64,000 bases of DNA, from the NCBI RefSeq assembly GCF_040530035.1, contig NZ_JBEWCD010000003.1:496001-560000 (forward strand). Reading direction: 5' to 3'. The notes below the pieces were generated by a model. That model was not told the DNA's origin. It worked only from the letters and a program-made list of their open reading frames with translations, and did not search any database. The translations under genes were made by a program, and so were the position numbers. Source of the DNA: Roseibium sp. HPY-6. Lineage in GTDB: Bacteria > Pseudomonadota > Alphaproteobacteria > Rhizobiales > Stappiaceae. Positions 16,788 to 28,142 of this stretch are shown here, one piece after another (positions within the stretch are counted from its first letter, which is position 1; each line of letters begins with the position of its first letter).

Positions 16788-18500
16788 ATGCCGTATAAAA
16801 TGCCACGCGCCGCCTATGCGGACATGTTCGGGCCGACCACAGGCGACCGGCTGCGCCTTGCCGACACGGATCTCATCATCGAGGTGGAAAAGGATTTCAC
16901 CACCTACGGCGAAGAGGTGAAATTCGGTGGCGGCAAGGTTATTCGCGATGGCATGGGCCAGTCACAGGCACCCCGGTCGGCAGGGGCGGTCGACACGGTG
17001 ATTACGAACGCGCTGATTGTCGATCACTGGGGCATCGTTAAGGCGGATGTCGGATTGAAAGACGGCCGCATCGTCGGCATCGGCAAGGCAGGCAATCCGG
17101 ATGTCCAGCCGGATGTCGACATTGTTGTCGGACCGGGCACAGAAGCCATCGCAGGCGAGGGCAAGATCCTGACCGCAGGCGCCCTCGACGTGCACATCCA
17201 CTTCATCTGCCCGCAACAGATCGATGACGCGCTGATGTCCGGCGTTACCACGATGCTGGGCGGCGGCACCGGCCCGGCCACCGGCACCAACGCGACAACC
17301 TGTACGCCAGGCCCCTGGCACATCACGCGGATGCTTCAATCGGCGGACAGCTTTCCCATGAACCTCGCCTTCGCCGGCAAGGGCAATGCATCACTGCCGG
17401 CTGCGCTCGAGGAACAGATCATGGCAGGTGCGTCCGCCCTGAAACTGCACGAGGACTGGGGCACGACCCCGGCCGCCATCGATACCTGCCTGTCCGTCGC
17501 CGACGAATACGACGTTCAGGTGATGATCCACACTGACACGCTGAATGAATCCGGCTTTGTCGAAAACACCACGGCCTCGTTCAAGAACCGCACGATCCAC
17601 GCCTTCCATACTGAAGGCGCAGGGGGTGGCCATGCCCCGGACATCATCAAGGTGTGCGGCGAGATGAACGTGCTGCCATCCTCGACCAATCCGACCCGGC
17701 CTTACACGGTGAACACGCTCGAAGAACATCTCGACATGTTGATGGTCTGCCACCACCTCGACAGTTCAATCCCGGAAGATGTCGCCTTCGCCGAAAGCCG
17801 CATTCGCAAGGAAACCATCGCCGCTGAAGACATCCTTCACGACATGGGTGCCTTTTCGATCATTGCCTCCGACAGCCAGGCGATGGGCCGTGTCGGAGAA
17901 GTGGTGATCAGAACGCTTCAGACCGCGCATAAAATGAAAGTCCAGCGCGGGCGTCTTCCGGAGGAAAGCGGCGACAATGACAATTTCCGTGTGAAACGCT
18001 ACATGGCCAAGATGACCATCAACCCGGCCGTCGCACACGGGCTTGATCAGCATGTCGGATCGATCGAGATCGGCAAGCTCGCGGATCTCGTGCTCTGGGA
18101 TCCGAAGTTTTTCGGCGTGAAACCGGACATGGTTCTGAAACTCGGTACGATCGCGGCGGCTCCCATGGGGGATCCGAATGCCTCGATCCCGACGCCCCAG
18201 CCCGTCCACTACCGTCCGATGTTCGGCGCATTCGGCAAGGCGATGACGGAAAGCCGCGTTACATTTGTCTCCCAGGCCGCCTGCGACACGGATATCAGTT
18301 CGAAGATCGGGCTCGACAGCCTTGTGCTGCCCGTGAAGAACGTGCGCGGCGGTATTTCCAAGAAATCCATGATCCTCAACGATGCGACACCCGACATCGA
18401 GGTTCATCCGGAGACCTATGAAGTGCGTGCCAACGGCGAGCTTCTGACCTGCGAACCGGCTGAGGTTCTCCCGATGGCGCAGCGCTATTTCCTGTTCTAA
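16788..18500 (+). CDS. ureC: Urease alpha subunit
   Basis: 570 residues. Nickel ligands His136 and His138 (HIHF), the carbamylated Lys219 in ALKLHEDWG, His248 and His274, the flap Cys321-His322-His323 in MVCHHLD and Asp362 in ASDSQAMGR are all present, so the enzyme should be active. It hydrolyses urea to ammonia and carbamate in the cytoplasm. It is separated from ureB by three non-urease genes. Confidence 0.99.
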   Translation: MPYKMPRAAYADMFGPTTGDRLRLADTDLIIEVEKDFTTYGEEVKFGGGKVIRDGMGQSQAPRSAGAVDTVITNALIVDHWGIVKADVGLKDGRIVGIGKAGNPDVQPDVDIVVGPGTEAIAGEGKILTAGALDVHIHFICPQQIDDALMSGVTTMLGGGTGPATGTNATTCTPGPWHITRMLQSADSFPMNLAFAGKGNASLPAALEEQIMAGASALKLHEDWGTTPAAIDTCLSVADEYDVQVMIHTDTLNESGFVENTTASFKNRTIHAFHTEGAGGGHAPDIIKVCGEMNVLPSSTNPTRPYTVNTLEEHLDMLMVCHHLDSSIPEDVAFAESRIRKETIAAEDILHDMGAFSIIASDSQAMGRVGEVVIRTLQTAHKMKVQRGRLPEESGDNDNFRVKRYMAKMTINPAVAHGLDQHVGSIEIGKLADLVLWDPKFFGVKPDMVLKLGTIAAAPMGDPNASIPTPQPVHYRPMFGAFGKAMTESRVTFVSQAACDTDISSKIGLDSLVLPVKNVRGGISKKSMILNDATPDIEVHPETYEVRANGELLTCEPAEVLPMAQRYFLF

Positions 18501-18530
18501 GGTCCGGACGAACAGTCGTTGGAAGAAAAA

Positions 18531-19136
18531 ATGTACAAGATCATCGGATTTCCGCGCACCCGCGCAATGCGGGTGATGTGGCTACTGGAAGAACTGGGCG
18601 AGCCTTACGAAATCGATCCGGCCATGCCGCAATCCGAAACCGCGCGCACGCTCAATCCAAGCGGTAAGGTACCACTTCTTGCTGATGGAGACGGCGTCAT
18701 CTCGGAGTCCGTCGCCATCTGCACCTACCTTGCCGACAAGCACGCGAAGTTTACGTTTCCAGCCGGTACAATCGAAAGGGCGACACAGGACAGCTTTACG
18801 CAATTTGGCGTGGATGTTCTGGAGGGTGCGCTTTGGACAGCGTCCAAGAACACCTTTATCCTTCCCGAAGATGTGCGCGTGCCAGAGATAAAAACAGTCT
18901 GCAACATGGAGTTCCAGCGTGGCCTGGACACCCTGAGGCAAAGACTGGGCGAGGGGCCCTATGTCATGGGTGAAACCTTCACGATCGCAGACATCATCAT
19001 CGGTCATTGTTCCGGCTGGGCGGTTGCCGCCAAATTCGACTTGCCGAAGGAAGGACCGGTCTACGACTACTTCAAACGCCTTCGGAACCGGCCCGCGTTC
19101 CTGTCCATGAAGGCAAAGGTTGACGCAGCACAATGA
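18531..19136 (+). CDS. Glutathione S-transferase family protein
   Basis: 201 residues from the ATG at 18531 (GGAAG directly upstream). The thioredoxin-like N-terminal domain contains GFPRTRAMRVMWLLEELG and the cis-Pro/SNAIL-type segment GKVPLLADGDGVISESVAI. An all-helical C-terminal domain follows. It lies between ureC and ureE and overlaps ureE by 4 bases. A role in urease maturation is not established; it may be a passenger in the operon. Confidence 0.88.
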   Translation: MYKIIGFPRTRAMRVMWLLEELGEPYEIDPAMPQSETARTLNPSGKVPLLADGDGVISESVAICTYLADKHAKFTFPAGTIERATQDSFTQFGVDVLEGALWTASKNTFILPEDVRVPEIKTVCNMEFQRGLDTLRQRLGEGPYVMGETFTIADIIIGHCSGWAVAAKFDLPKEGPVYDYFKRLRNRPAFLSMKAKVDAAQ

Positions 19137-19618
19137 TCCGTGTTCGCACCATTCATGCAGCAAAAACCTGGAAGGGTGACCCGGCTGACCACATCACGCT
19201 GGATCGTGAAGACCGGTATCGCAGACGCGCGGTACTCACCGGCGCCGGCGGCCTGACATTTCTGCTGGACCAACCAAGCGCCGTTCATTTGCACCATGGC
19301 GACGGGCTTGAGCTGGAAAACGGAAAAATAGTCGAGGTCCTGGCTGAAGCAGAAGAGCTGGTGGAAATCGAGGCCGACAATACCGCGCATCTGGTCCGGA
19401 TTGCCTGGCATCTCGGAAACCGCCATTTACCGACCCAATTGGCCGGTGCAGTGCTCCGAATTCGAAGAGATCACGTTATCGAAGACATGGTCGCCAAGCT
19501 CGGGGGGCGCCTGACCCCGGTTTCGGCTCCCTTTGATCCCGAAGGCGGCGCTTACGGTCACGGGCAAACTCACGGCCACGATCATGGCCACCACCATCAC
19601 GGCCACAGCCATGACTGA
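19133..19618 (+). CDS. ureE: Urease accessory protein UreE (nickel metallochaperone)
   Basis: 161 residues. The N-terminal peptide-binding domain (LTGAGGLTFLLDQPSAVHLHHGD) and the metal-binding domain (AWHLGNRHLPTQL) are typical. The C-terminus is a His-rich tail from about residue 138 ([19 protein letters not shown]) that binds nickel. It delivers nickel to the UreDFG-urease complex. Overlaps the GST gene by 4 bases and ureF by 8. Confidence 0.97.
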   Translation: MIRVRTIHAAKTWKGDPADHITLDREDRYRRRAVLTGAGGLTFLLDQPSAVHLHHGDGLELENGKIVEVLAEAEELVEIEADNTAHLVRIAWHLGNRHLPTQLAGAVLRIRRDHVIEDMVAKLGGRLTPVSAPFDPEGGAYGHGQTHGHDHGHHHHGHSHD

Positions 19619-20321
19619 CCCATTGAACCCGGCGGCGCTTTACCGGCTGCTCACCTTTCTGTCTCCCGGGTTCCCGGTCGGCGCGTTCACTTACAGTCAC
19701 GGCCTGGAACAGGTTGTCGATGAGGGCAATGTAACGAACCCCGCCGAGCTCGAAGCCTGGCTGAAAGACATCATATGTCATGGTGCCGGACGAACCGATG
19801 CGATCTTCTTGAGCGAAAGCTGCAAGGCAGCCCGCATCGGCGACCGCGAGGCGCTTGAAGACTTGAGGGAACTCGCGCTTGCCCTGCAGCCGTCGGGCGA
19901 GCGTTATCTTGAAGCCAGCGCACAGGGAACGGCATTCATGCGCACGGTCGAAAAGAGCTGGCTTCCACAAGACGGCGAGACGGCAGAGCTCTTTAAGGAC
20001 CTGGTCAGCGGCGACAGGGACGCCTGGCCCTATCCGGTCGCGGTCGGTCTTGTCTGTTCAACTCATGATATTCCGGTACGGGCAGCCGTGGTGGCTTATC
20101 TTCAGGCCTTTTCCGCCAACATCGTCTCCGCAGCCATCCGCACGGTGCCGCTTGGGCAGAATGACGGGCAAATGGTGTTGGCAAAACTGGAGCCGGTGAT
20201 CTTCGAAATCACCGAAGACGCATTGTCCTCCGGGATAGACGACCTCGGCAGCACCACCTTTCTGGCGGACATCGCCTCCATGGCACATGAAACTCAGTAT
20301 TCGAGGCTCTTTCGTTCATGA
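19611..20321 (+). CDS. ureF: Urease accessory protein UreF
   Basis: 236 residues from the ATG at 19611, inside the end of ureE; the longer open frame upstream is a shadow of the His-tail codons. [21 protein letters not shown] is the UreF N-terminal signature. It bridges UreD and UreG and gates GTP-dependent nickel insertion. Overlaps ureG by 4 bases. Confidence 0.95.
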   Translation: MTDPLNPAALYRLLTFLSPGFPVGAFTYSHGLEQVVDEGNVTNPAELEAWLKDIICHGAGRTDAIFLSESCKAARIGDREALEDLRELALALQPSGERYLEASAQGTAFMRTVEKSWLPQDGETAELFKDLVSGDRDAWPYPVAVGLVCSTHDIPVRAAVVAYLQAFSANIVSAAIRTVPLGQNDGQMVLAKLEPVIFEITEDALSSGIDDLGSTTFLADIASMAHETQYSRLFRS

Positions 20322-20944
20322 ACTCTCAAAACGGCCCCCTGCGTGTCGGTATTGGCGGTCCCGTCGGTGCCGGCAAGACCACACTGACCGATCGCCTTTG
20401 CAAGGCAATGCGTGACAGCTATTCACTGGCCGTAATCACCAACGACATCTACACAAGCGAAGATGCTGAGGCTCTGATGCGTTCGCAGGCGCTTTCGAGC
20501 GAGCGGATCCGTGGTGTGGAAACAGGCGGTTGCCCACATACCGCGATCCGTGAAGATGCTTCGATCAACCTGGCTGCGGTCGAGGATCTGACGAACGCAA
20601 TTCCGGACCTCGATCTGATCCTTATTGAATCGGGCGGTGACAATCTCGCGGCAACCTTCTCGCCGGAGCTTGCCGACCTGACGATCTATGTCATCGACGT
20701 CGCCGCCGGAGAGGAAATCCCTCGAAAGGGCGGACCGGGCATCACGCGATCCGACCTTCTCGTCATCAACAAGACCGATCTCGCTCCCTATGTTGGCGCG
20801 GACCTTGGCGTGATGGACCGGGATGCAAAGAAGATGCGCAAAAACCGTCCTTTCGTCTTTGCCAATACAAAGGCGGGTGACGGGCTGGCGCCGGTCGTCG
20901 AATTCATCGTGGAAAAAGGCGGGCTCGAGATCCGCGCAGCTTGA
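20318..20944 (+). CDS. ureG: Urease accessory GTPase UreG
   Basis: 208 residues. P-loop GGPVGAGKT at 13-21, the metal-binding CPH in [13 protein letters not shown], and NKTD for guanine specificity. A SIMIBI-class GTPase that drives nickel delivery to urease. Last recognised urease gene of the operon; 87 bases separate it from the next gene. Confidence 0.98.
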   Translation: MNSQNGPLRVGIGGPVGAGKTTLTDRLCKAMRDSYSLAVITNDIYTSEDAEALMRSQALSSERIRGVETGGCPHTAIREDASINLAAVEDLTNAIPDLDLILIESGGDNLAATFSPELADLTIYVIDVAAGEEIPRKGGPGITRSDLLVINKTDLAPYVGADLGVMDRDAKKMRKNRPFVFANTKAGDGLAPVVEFIVEKGGLEIRAA

Positions 20945-21031
20945 TTTGAGCCTTTCCCCAGCACAACCACAAGCTTGATCTTTCTTCCATTTGCTTCCAC
21001 CCTACACCGTAAAAATGCGGAGGGCGGACCC

Positions 21032-21433
21032 ATGATGTTTGATGGCGTGAATCTCATTGCGGTGGCGGCAGCTGCCGTAGCTTCCTTCATATTCGGATCG
21101 ATCTGGTATGGCGTCCTCGGCAAGGCCTGGATGAAAGCCGCCGGGCTTACGGAAGATCAGACAAAGCCGGATCCGGTTGCGCTGGGTATTACATTTGTGT
21201 GCCAGCTGATCATGGCCTTCGTTTTCGCCGGCATCATCTATCACACCGGCGAAACCTCAATTCGGACCGGGATCATATCGGCGCTCATGGTCTGGGTAGG
21301 TATCGTCATGACGACACAGATCATCAACCACCGCTTTCAGGGCCGGCCGTGGAGCCTGACTTTTATCGACGGCGGGCACTGGCTGGGTGTTCTTCTCGCC
21401 CAGGCTATTGTGATCGGCTGGTTCGCTTCTTAG
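21032..21433 (+). CDS. DUF1761-family membrane protein
   Basis: 133 residues from the ATG at 21032, which has GGAGGGCGG upstream. Four membrane segments. SFIFGSIWYGVLGKAWMKAAG is the recognisable DUF1761 N-terminus. Function unknown. It could be read through from ureG or use its own promoter in the 87-base gap. Confidence 0.8.
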   Translation: MMFDGVNLIAVAAAAVASFIFGSIWYGVLGKAWMKAAGLTEDQTKPDPVALGITFVCQLIMAFVFAGIIYHTGETSIRTGIISALMVWVGIVMTTQIINHRFQGRPWSLTFIDGGHWLGVLLAQAIVIGWFAS

Positions 21434-21630
21434 CAACCATTGGTCTGAGGGCTTAAGCCCAATTCACTACGTATTTGAACGCATTAGACCAAGGACTCGG
21501 CGACTAAAGCACTAAAGTTTGGTTCTGGACGCCCTGTAAGGTCATCAGCATAATGGCCCGCAGCAAACAAACCGGTGGGGGTGAGGATGTGGTAACCCCG
21601 CCGGCCATTATGGTTTCGGGAGGTTTTCAA

Positions 21631-23568
21631 ATGTCTGAGTCTGTTTTCCCCGTTCCCGCGGATGTCGCCGCGCATGCGCATGTCGATAACGCAAAGTACC
21701 TGGAAATGTACCAGCGTTCCGTCGATGACCCGGATGCGTTCTGGGGCGAACACGGTAAACGCCTCGACTGGATCAAGCCTTACAGCAAGGTCAAGAACAC
21801 CTCCTACGATTACCACAATGTCTCGATCAAATGGTTTGAGGACGGAACGCTTAACGTTTCTGCCAATTGCGTGGACCGGCACCTGGAAAAACGCGGCGAC
21901 CAGCCGGCGATCATCTGGGAAGGGGACGACCCGAGCGAACACAAGATCATCACCTACAAAGAGCTCTCGAAAGAGGTGAACCGGTTCGCGAATGTCCTTC
22001 ACGGGCAGGGCGTCAAGAAGGGCGACCGCGTCACGATCTATCTGCCGATGATCCCGGAAGCCGCTTACGCAATGTTGGCGTGCGCGCGGATCGGTGCAGT
22101 TCATTCCATTGTTTTTGGCGGATTTTCTCCCGACAGCCTCGCCCAGCGCATTGAGGATTGCAAATCCGATTGCGTGATCACTGCAGATGAAGGATTGCGT
22201 GGCGGCCGTAAAGTTCCGCTGAAGGCAAATGTCGACAGGGCTGCGGAAAAAGCGCCGGTGAACAGCGTCATCGTCGTCAAGCGCACCGGCGGCGAAATTG
22301 CGATGCAGGACGGACGCGATGTCTGGTATCACGAAGAGGCTGACCGCGTATCCGACCAGTGCGACCCTGCCGAGATGAATGCCGAAGACCCGCTCTTCAT
22401 TTTGTATACGTCCGGTTCAACTGGCAAACCGAAAGGTGTCATGCACACCACCGGCGGCTATCTCGTCTATGCCTCGATGACCCATGAATATGTCTTCGAC
22501 TATCACGAGGGCGATATCTATTGGTGCACCGCGGATGTCGGCTGGGTGACAGGTCACAGCTACATTGTCTATGGCCCGCTCGCCAACGGTGCGACGACAC
22601 TTATGTTCGAAGGTGTTCCGACCTATCCGGGCCCTGGCCGGTTCTGGGAAGTTTGCGACAAGCACAATGTCAACATCTTCTATACGGCACCGACCGCCAT
22701 TCGTGCTCTGATGGGGGCAGGCGACGAACACGTGACTGCCGCATCCAGAAAGTCATTGCGACTGCTCGGTTCGGTCGGCGAGCCGATAAACCCGGAAGCC
22801 TGGACGTGGTACTACAACGTCGTCGGAGAAAAACGCTGTCCGATCGTGGACACCTGGTGGCAAACGGAAACAGGCGGCATTCTCATAACGCCTTTGCCTG
22901 GCGCAACCGAGCTGAAACCGGGTTCAGCGACACGGCCGTTCTTTGGCATTCAGCCAGCCGTTGTCGATGCGGAAGGCAAGTTCCTGGAAGGCGCGACCGA
23001 AGGCAACCTTGTCATCAAGGACAGCTGGCCTGGCCAAATGCGCACGGTCTATGGCGACCACGAGCGGTTCGTGCAGACCTATTTCGCGACCTACAAGGGT
23101 CTGTATTTCACCGGCGATGGCTGCCGGCGCGATGAAGACGGTTATTACTGGATCACCGGCCGCGTCGATGACGTGATAAACGTTTCCGGGCACCGCATGG
23201 GTACGGCAGAGGTTGAAAGCGCCCTTGTGGCCCATCCGCAGGTTTCCGAGGCCGCCGTCGTCGGATATCCGCACGACATCAAGGGGCAGGGTATCTATGC
23301 CTATGTGACCCTGATGGAAGGCGAGGAACCGACCGATGATCTGAAGAAAGAACTGGTCAAACACGTGCGCGCGGAAATCGGTCCGATTGCCTCGCCGGAC
23401 CTGATCCAGTTCGCGCCCGGCCTGCCGAAAACACGTTCCGGCAAGATCATGCGCCGGATTTTGCGCAAGATCGCCGAGGACAGCTTTGAAAGCCTGGGCG
23501 ATACCTCAACACTTGCAGACCCGACTGTGGTCGATGACCTGATCGACAACCGGCAGAACCGGGCCTGA
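21631..23568 (+). CDS. acs: Acetyl-CoA synthetase
   Basis: 645 residues from the ATG at 21631 (GGGAGG upstream), the standard Acs length; the frame is open to 21553 but those codons are non-conserved. The ATP/AMP motif [26 protein letters not shown] and [10 protein letters not shown] are present. Lys605 in [11 protein letters not shown] is the residue regulated by acetylation in this family. It activates acetate to acetyl-CoA. Confidence 0.97.
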   Translation: MSESVFPVPADVAAHAHVDNAKYLEMYQRSVDDPDAFWGEHGKRLDWIKPYSKVKNTSYDYHNVSIKWFEDGTLNVSANCVDRHLEKRGDQPAIIWEGDDPSEHKIITYKELSKEVNRFANVLHGQGVKKGDRVTIYLPMIPEAAYAMLACARIGAVHSIVFGGFSPDSLAQRIEDCKSDCVITADEGLRGGRKVPLKANVDRAAEKAPVNSVIVVKRTGGEIAMQDGRDVWYHEEADRVSDQCDPAEMNAEDPLFILYTSGSTGKPKGVMHTTGGYLVYASMTHEYVFDYHEGDIYWCTADVGWVTGHSYIVYGPLANGATTLMFEGVPTYPGPGRFWEVCDKHNVNIFYTAPTAIRALMGAGDEHVTAASRKSLRLLGSVGEPINPEAWTWYYNVVGEKRCPIVDTWWQTETGGILITPLPGATELKPGSATRPFFGIQPAVVDAEGKFLEGATEGNLVIKDSWPGQMRTVYGDHERFVQTYFATYKGLYFTGDGCRRDEDGYYWITGRVDDVINVSGHRMGTAEVESALVAHPQVSEAAVVGYPHDIKGQGIYAYVTLMEGEEPTDDLKKELVKHVRAEIGPIASPDLIQFAPGLPKTRSGKIMRRILRKIAEDSFESLGDTSTLADPTVVDDLIDNRQNRA

Positions 23569-23585
23569 TCCCGACCCAAAACGAA

Positions 23586-23609
23586 AAAGCCCGCCTTTCG
23601 GCGGGCTTT
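23586..23609. terminator. Bidirectional intrinsic terminator
   Basis: AAAGCCCGCC and GGCGGGCTTT form a perfect 10-bp stem with a four-base loop between the convergent acs and TadG-like genes. A-run and T-run flanks let it serve both strands. Confidence 0.88.
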
Positions 23610-23629
23610 CTTGCGTCTGTAGTCGGTGC

Positions 23630-24991
23630 TTACTGCGACAGGTAAACTTGCTGGATCTTTTTGGCGATGTTCGAAAACGCAGCAATGAGGTCATCCGAGG
23701 ACGTTGCGACATAGTACTTGCCCGTGTCGGCGCATTCTTCCATGACCCTGGCCTGGCTCGAGCTTGTCGCGGTCCCGAAATAGACCGTGTAGATCGTGAT
23801 GCCCGCAGTTTTCATGGCGCTGCAAAGTGAAAGAGCGCGCTGCGAAGGCTGACCCGAATACCCGCCCTGTGGCTTTTCGACCCAATAATCATTGGTTCCA
23901 CTCAGGCATGTGCCCTTGTAGTCCCTTCCGTTGACCTCGTAGTCTTCACACTCATCAAAGGTCATCGTTTCTTTGTCGTAATACGTGTTGAATGCACCGT
24001 CGGTCATGATTAGCGCGAATTTCAAGACTTCCGTATTGGAATATTCCGCCGGCTGCGATTCCGCTGGCCAGAGATCTTTCCAGTTGGGAGAAAGCGTATA
24101 CCAGCCAATGCCGATGCCGGTTTGCGCGGCCGTATAACCTTCCGTTTCAAGATTTTCGATCGCTGTTATCAGCGTGTCGCGGTCGTCGGTCAGCGGCTGC
24201 AGAACGGAGTCCGAGCAATCCTGACTGCGGTAAGTGCCGGATCCGTCGCCGGCAGGCTCGACCGTGTAGCTCGCGTCGGTGAACTGCTCGTCACCTGAAC
24301 GTTCGGTCACACAGCGCGTGCTGACGCCATTCGTGGCAGCGGATGCATAACTGTCCATATTGACGCCGACGCTGTAGGGAACGAGTGAAATCTTGACCTT
24401 GCTTTCCGTAGAACTGTCCGGAATGAGAATATTGATCACCGATTCCGATGCATCCTTGAGGTCGTTCAGCGCCCAGCCCATGGATCCGGTCACATCAACC
24501 ACCATTGCCATTTCGACGTCGAAGCGGGAATAGGTCACCTGCGAATTCGTACCGAATGTGAAGGCTTCGGGACCGAACGCGGTCTTGCCGTAGCCGCCGA
24601 AATCGATGAACAGGTTGTTCATCGTGGCCGTCGAACTCACCGTGATCAAGCCATTGTCGGAATCGACGGAAAACGCGAGATTTTCGATTGCTTCGTCCAG
24701 GAACTCGGCATCAGAAAGGTTCGCGTTGAAGGAATCCGTGATGACTTCCTTGATCTCATCGTTGGTCAATGCCTGGGTCGACAGATCGGTCGCGGCAGCA
24801 AGCGCTGCTGCGTCGAGCGCATAGGAGAGTTTTTCGCGCGCGTTGACGACCCTTGAAACATCCACTGCAGCTCCGGCCATCACAATGATGATGATCAGCA
24901 TGATGCCGAAAAGCGGGATAACCGCTGCATCTCGGTCGCCTCGGAAACGCAGTGCCAGGTTCTGGATGATTTGAATACGTTGTTTCTTCAT
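23630..24991 (-). CDS. TadG-like protein with von Willebrand factor A domain
   Basis: 453 residues. A pseudopilin-like N-terminus (RFRGDRDAAVIPLFGIMLII) with one membrane helix at about 23-43 and the TadG-type AREKLSYALDAAALAAA follows. The MIDAS motif DVTGS is at 166-170 and a long extracytoplasmic vWA domain follows. TadG-type proteins belong to Flp/tight-adherence pilus loci, but no other tad gene is nearby, so this is an orphan copy. Role in adhesion is inference. Confidence 0.87.
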   Translation of the reverse strand: MKKQRIQIIQNLALRFRGDRDAAVIPLFGIMLIIIIVMAGAAVDVSRVVNAREKLSYALDAAALAAATDLSTQALTNDEIKEVITDSFNANLSDAEFLDEAIENLAFSVDSDNGLITVSSTATMNNLFIDFGGYGKTAFGPEAFTFGTNSQVTYSRFDVEMAMVVDVTGSMGWALNDLKDASESVINILIPDSSTESKVKISLVPYSVGVNMDSYASAATNGVSTRCVTERSGDEQFTDASYTVEPAGDGSGTYRSQDCSDSVLQPLTDDRDTLITAIENLETEGYTAAQTGIGIGWYTLSPNWKDLWPAESQPAEYSNTEVLKFALIMTDGAFNTYYDKETMTFDECEDYEVNGRDYKGTCLSGTNDYWVEKPQGGYSGQPSQRALSLCSAMKTAGITIYTVYFGTATSSSQARVMEECADTGKYYVATSSDDLIAAFSNIAKKIQQVYLSQ

Positions 24992-25156
24992 GACTGCCTC
25001 ACAGCTCTCAAGAGACAGTTATTACAGAAAAGTACCTAAATTCTTAAATGAACCTTTTAAAAGAAGTAAAAGAAGTCTTAACGCGCATAAATAATACATG
25101 CATGAAGCCGATCTGTTGCTTCAAGTCTGCGAGTCACGACGCTGGTGAAATTGGTG

Positions 25157-25714
25157 TTACGGCTCGAGCTCCGTATCCCAATAAAGAAAGTCCATCCAGC
25201 TTTCATGCAGGTAGTTGGGTGGAAACCCGCGACCGTTGTTATGCAGATCCTGGATGGTTGGCTGAAACGGCATGTGCATGGGCCACATGTTCAGCTGCTC
25301 GCAGGACTTGTTTGATTTGCGCAGATTGCAGGGAGAGCAGGCTGTGATGACATTGTCCCATGTGGTCAGGCCACCTTTTGAGCGCGGGACGAGATGATCG
25401 AAGGTCAGTTCAGACCTGGAGCCGCAATATTGGCACTGAAATTTGTCGCGAAGGAAGACATTGAAGCGGGTGAAGGCGGGGTATCGGCTGGGTTTTACAA
25501 AGGTCTTGAGCGAGACAACGCTCGGCAATCGGAACTCGAAGCTCGGACTTCGGACCGCCGCATCATACTCGGCAACAATGTTCACCCTGTCCAGAAACAC
25601 TGCCTTGATCGTGTCCTGCCACGACCACAAGGACAATGGGTAGTAACTCAAGGGCCGATAATCCGCATTGAGCACTAACGCCGGATGGGCTCCAGGCGAA
25701 ACCGCTATCGTCAC
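25157..25714 (-). CDS. HNH endonuclease family protein
   Basis: 185 residues from the GTG at 25714 (GAGGAGCGGAAG upstream); an ATG at 25774 would add 20 non-conserved residues. The zinc-framed HNH core is intact: C94xxC97, Asp106-His107 in TFDHLVPRSKGG, Asn121 and C126xxC129-N. Similar single-domain HNH proteins are common chromosomal genes in alphaproteobacteria; the target is unknown. It has no restriction or phage neighbours. Confidence 0.88.
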   Translation of the reverse strand: MTIAVSPGAHPALVLNADYRPLSYYPLSLWSWQDTIKAVFLDRVNIVAEYDAAVRSPSFEFRLPSVVSLKTFVKPSRYPAFTRFNVFLRDKFQCQYCGSRSELTFDHLVPRSKGGLTTWDNVITACSPCNLRKSNKSCEQLNMWPMHMPFQPTIQDLHNNGRGFPPNYLHESWMDFLYWDTELEP

Positions 25715-25951
25715 CTTCCGCTCCTCACACCTTCTCGGATTGTCCGTCGTCCGGTCAATTGGACAGCGGAACATGTCCTTTTGTGACGGGAGTATTGTAG
25801 TGCCGAGGTGACAGTCTTGTGAAGCCCGTCAAATTCATTTCTGAAGGAGGGTGTTGAAAGGTGTTTTTTGGCAATGCATTTTTCGTAAATCTATGAATCG
25901 TTTGCCGAATATCCAAACCGGCGGCGTCGCTGTGACGGATTTGTGATCAAA

Positions 25952-25976
25952 ACGAAAAAGGGCGCCAGCGGCGCCC
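25952..25976 (-). terminator. Intrinsic terminator of leuC
   Basis: GGGCGCC-AGC-GGCGCCC hairpin 37 bases past the leuC stop. On the minus strand the stem is followed by TTTTTCGTTTT. Confidence 0.88.
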
Positions 25977-26012
25977 TCGATTTTCAGTGCGTATCTGAAG
26001 TCGGAAACCGAA

Positions 26013-27425
26013 TCAATTCACGGTCCATTCGCGAATGTCGACAAAATGTCCGGCTATCGCAGCTGCCGCGGCCATCGCCGGCGACACAAGATGCGTCCGG
26101 CCCTTATGTCCCTGACGACCCTCGAAATTCCGGTTTGAAGTCGAGGCACAGCGCTCCCCCGGCTTCAGTTTGTCGGCATTCATGGCCAGGCACATGGAAC
26201 AGCCCGGTTCGCGCCAGTCGAAACCCGCTTCCTTGAAGATCAGGTCAAGACCTTCTTCTTCGGCCTGTTCCTTCACCAGCCCCGATCCGGGAACCACCAT
26301 GGCATCGACATGCGACGCCACTTTGTGGTTTCCAATTACGGCGGCAGCAGCACGCAGGTCTTCGATACGTCCGTTGGTGCAGGATCCGATGAACGCTCGA
26401 TCGATCTTTATATCGGTGATTTTCGTGCCGGGTTCCAATCCCATGTAGTCCAGAGCGCGCTTTTTTGAATCGCGGCGGTTCTCGTCTTCGATCTCATCGG
26501 GATCGGGCACAAATCCTTCAACGGAAACGACGTCTTCCGGGGAGGATCCCCAGGAGACGATTGGCGGGAGATTTGCCGCGTCGAGTTCCACCACCTTGTC
26601 GAAATAGGCATCGGCATCCGAATGCAGCGTGCGCCAGTAGGCCATCGCCATGTCCCATGCTTCACCTTTTGGCGCCTTGGGCCGGTCTTTCACATATTCA
26701 AAGGTAGTCTCGTCCGGCGCGATCAGACCGGCGCGTGCACCGGCCTCGATCGACATGTTGCACACCGTCATCCGTCCTTCCATGGACAGAGACCGGATCG
26801 CATCACCGGCATATTCAATGACGTATCCCGTGCCGCCCGCTGTTCCGATCTTTCCGATGATCGCAAGCACAATGTCCTTTGCGGTCACGCCGTCCGGCAC
26901 GTTGCCGTTGACCTTGACTAGCATGTTCTTGGCTTTTTTCTGGATCAGGGTTTGGGTCGCCAGAACATGCTCCACCTCGGACGTTCCAATACCGTGGGCC
27001 AGGGAACCGAACGCTCCATGGGTGGATGTGTGGCTGTCACCGCAGACGATCGTCATGCCAGGCAATGTGAAACCCTGTTCCGGGCCGACGATGTGAACAA
27101 CGCCCTGGCGCATGTCGAGTTCAGAATAATATTCGACACCGAATTCGGCGGCGTTTTTCGCGAGAGTTTCAACCTGCAGGGCTGATTCCGGATCGTCGAT
27201 GCCGTGGCGCCTGTCGGTTGTCGGAACGTTGTGATCCACGACGGCAAGCGTTTTTTCCGGGCTGCGAACCTTGCGGCTATGCATCCGAAGACCTTCAAAA
27301 GCCTGCGGGCTCGTAACCTCGTGGACGAGATGCCGATCGATATAGAGCAGGCCGGTGCCGTCCGGCTGCATATCGACGACGTGGTCGTCCCAGATTTTGT
27401 CGTAAAGCGTGCGCGCCTTCGCCAT
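26013..27425 (-). CDS. leuC: 3-isopropylmalate dehydratase large subunit
   Basis: 470 residues, the usual length. The 4Fe-4S ligand cysteines appear in IGSCTNGR and in [25 protein letters not shown] is an aconitase-family active-site segment. It isomerises 2- to 3-isopropylmalate in leucine synthesis, working with LeuD, which is not in this window. A GAGGAGAG ribosome site precedes the ATG. It follows rplS with the rplS terminator between them. Confidence 0.97.
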   Translation of the reverse strand: MAKARTLYDKIWDDHVVDMQPDGTGLLYIDRHLVHEVTSPQAFEGLRMHSRKVRSPEKTLAVVDHNVPTTDRRHGIDDPESALQVETLAKNAAEFGVEYYSELDMRQGVVHIVGPEQGFTLPGMTIVCGDSHTSTHGAFGSLAHGIGTSEVEHVLATQTLIQKKAKNMLVKVNGNVPDGVTAKDIVLAIIGKIGTAGGTGYVIEYAGDAIRSLSMEGRMTVCNMSIEAGARAGLIAPDETTFEYVKDRPKAPKGEAWDMAMAYWRTLHSDADAYFDKVVELDAANLPPIVSWGSSPEDVVSVEGFVPDPDEIEDENRRDSKKRALDYMGLEPGTKITDIKIDRAFIGSCTNGRIEDLRAAAAVIGNHKVASHVDAMVVPGSGLVKEQAEEEGLDLIFKEAGFDWREPGCSMCLAMNADKLKPGERCASTSNRNFEGRQGHKGRTHLVSPAMAAAAAIAGHFVDIREWTVN

Positions 27426-27619
27426 GGGTCTCTCCTCGTTTTCCGCCGGATCTGCTGCGCCTAGCGTCCTTGCGCGCTCCTCCGGGTCATTCTTTTGGGT
27501 TTTTAAAGCCGAAAAGCAGTGCCTTTGAATTCAGGCTAGTGAATGACGCAGCTCCGCCAAAACGTCAAGTATTGGGGGGTTGAGCTGAATTCAACTGACC
27601 TTGATTGCCTGCTTGGACC

Positions 27620-27644
27620 AAAAAAGGCGGCCACACGGACCGCC
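27620..27644 (-). terminator. Intrinsic terminator of rplS
   Basis: GGCGGCC-ACAC-GGACCGCC forms a GC-rich stem with one bulge. On the minus strand it is followed by TTTTTT, 28 bases beyond the rplS stop. Confidence 0.82.
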
Positions 27645-27671
27645 CTCAGGAACTTCGGCTGTTCGGCCGGC

Positions 27672-28142
27672 TTATTCAGCTGCGCTCTCGGCAGCTTCCT
27701 GCTCAGCCTTTTTGGCTTCGGCCTTCGCAGCCTTGACAGCAATAGCTTCAGCCCGCGCTTCTTCGTTGAGGCGCTTGGAGCGAACATTGGTGTTCTCGGA
27801 AATACGGGCGGACTTACCGCGGCGGTCGCGCAGGTAGTAAAGTTTCGCACGACGGACTTTACCGCGGCGGACTACTTCAACGCCTTCCAGCATCGGGGAG
27901 TAAATCGGGAAGACACGCTCGACGCCTTCACCGTAAGAAATCTTGCGAACCGTGAAGCTCTCGTTGATGCCGCCGCCGGAACGGGCGATGCAGACACCTT
28001 CGTAAGCCTGTGTACGGGTACGGTTACCTTCGGTGACTTTCACGTTCACGCGGACAGTGTCACCCGGCGAAAACTCAGGAAGCTTGCGCTTTTCCTCGAT
28101 TTTCGCCATTTCCTCAGCATTCAGCTGCTCGATAATGTTCAT
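27672..28142 (-). CDS. rplS: 50S ribosomal protein L19
   Basis: 156 residues. [40 protein letters not shown] and [15 protein letters not shown] are L19 signatures. The C-terminal 30 residues are an Ala/Lys/Glu-rich extension usual in this clade. It normally follows trmD, but here a divergent LuxR-type gene and about 560 bases intervene, so rplS must have its own promoter. Confidence 0.98.
   Translation of the reverse strand: MNIIEQLNAEEMAKIEEKRKLPEFSPGDTVRVNVKVTEGNRTRTQAYEGVCIARSGGGINESFTVRKISYGEGVERVFPIYSPMLEGVEVVRRGKVRRAKLYYLRDRRGKSARISENTNVRSKRLNEEARAEAIAVKAAKAEAKKAEQEAAESAAE

Noticed and set aside
17766..18407. 213-codon open frame antisense to ureC
   Set aside because: Shadow of a GC-rich conserved gene; ureC has every catalytic residue.
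21484..22332. 282-codon open frame antisense to acs
   Set aside because: Lies over the conserved acs N-terminal coding region and has no motif.
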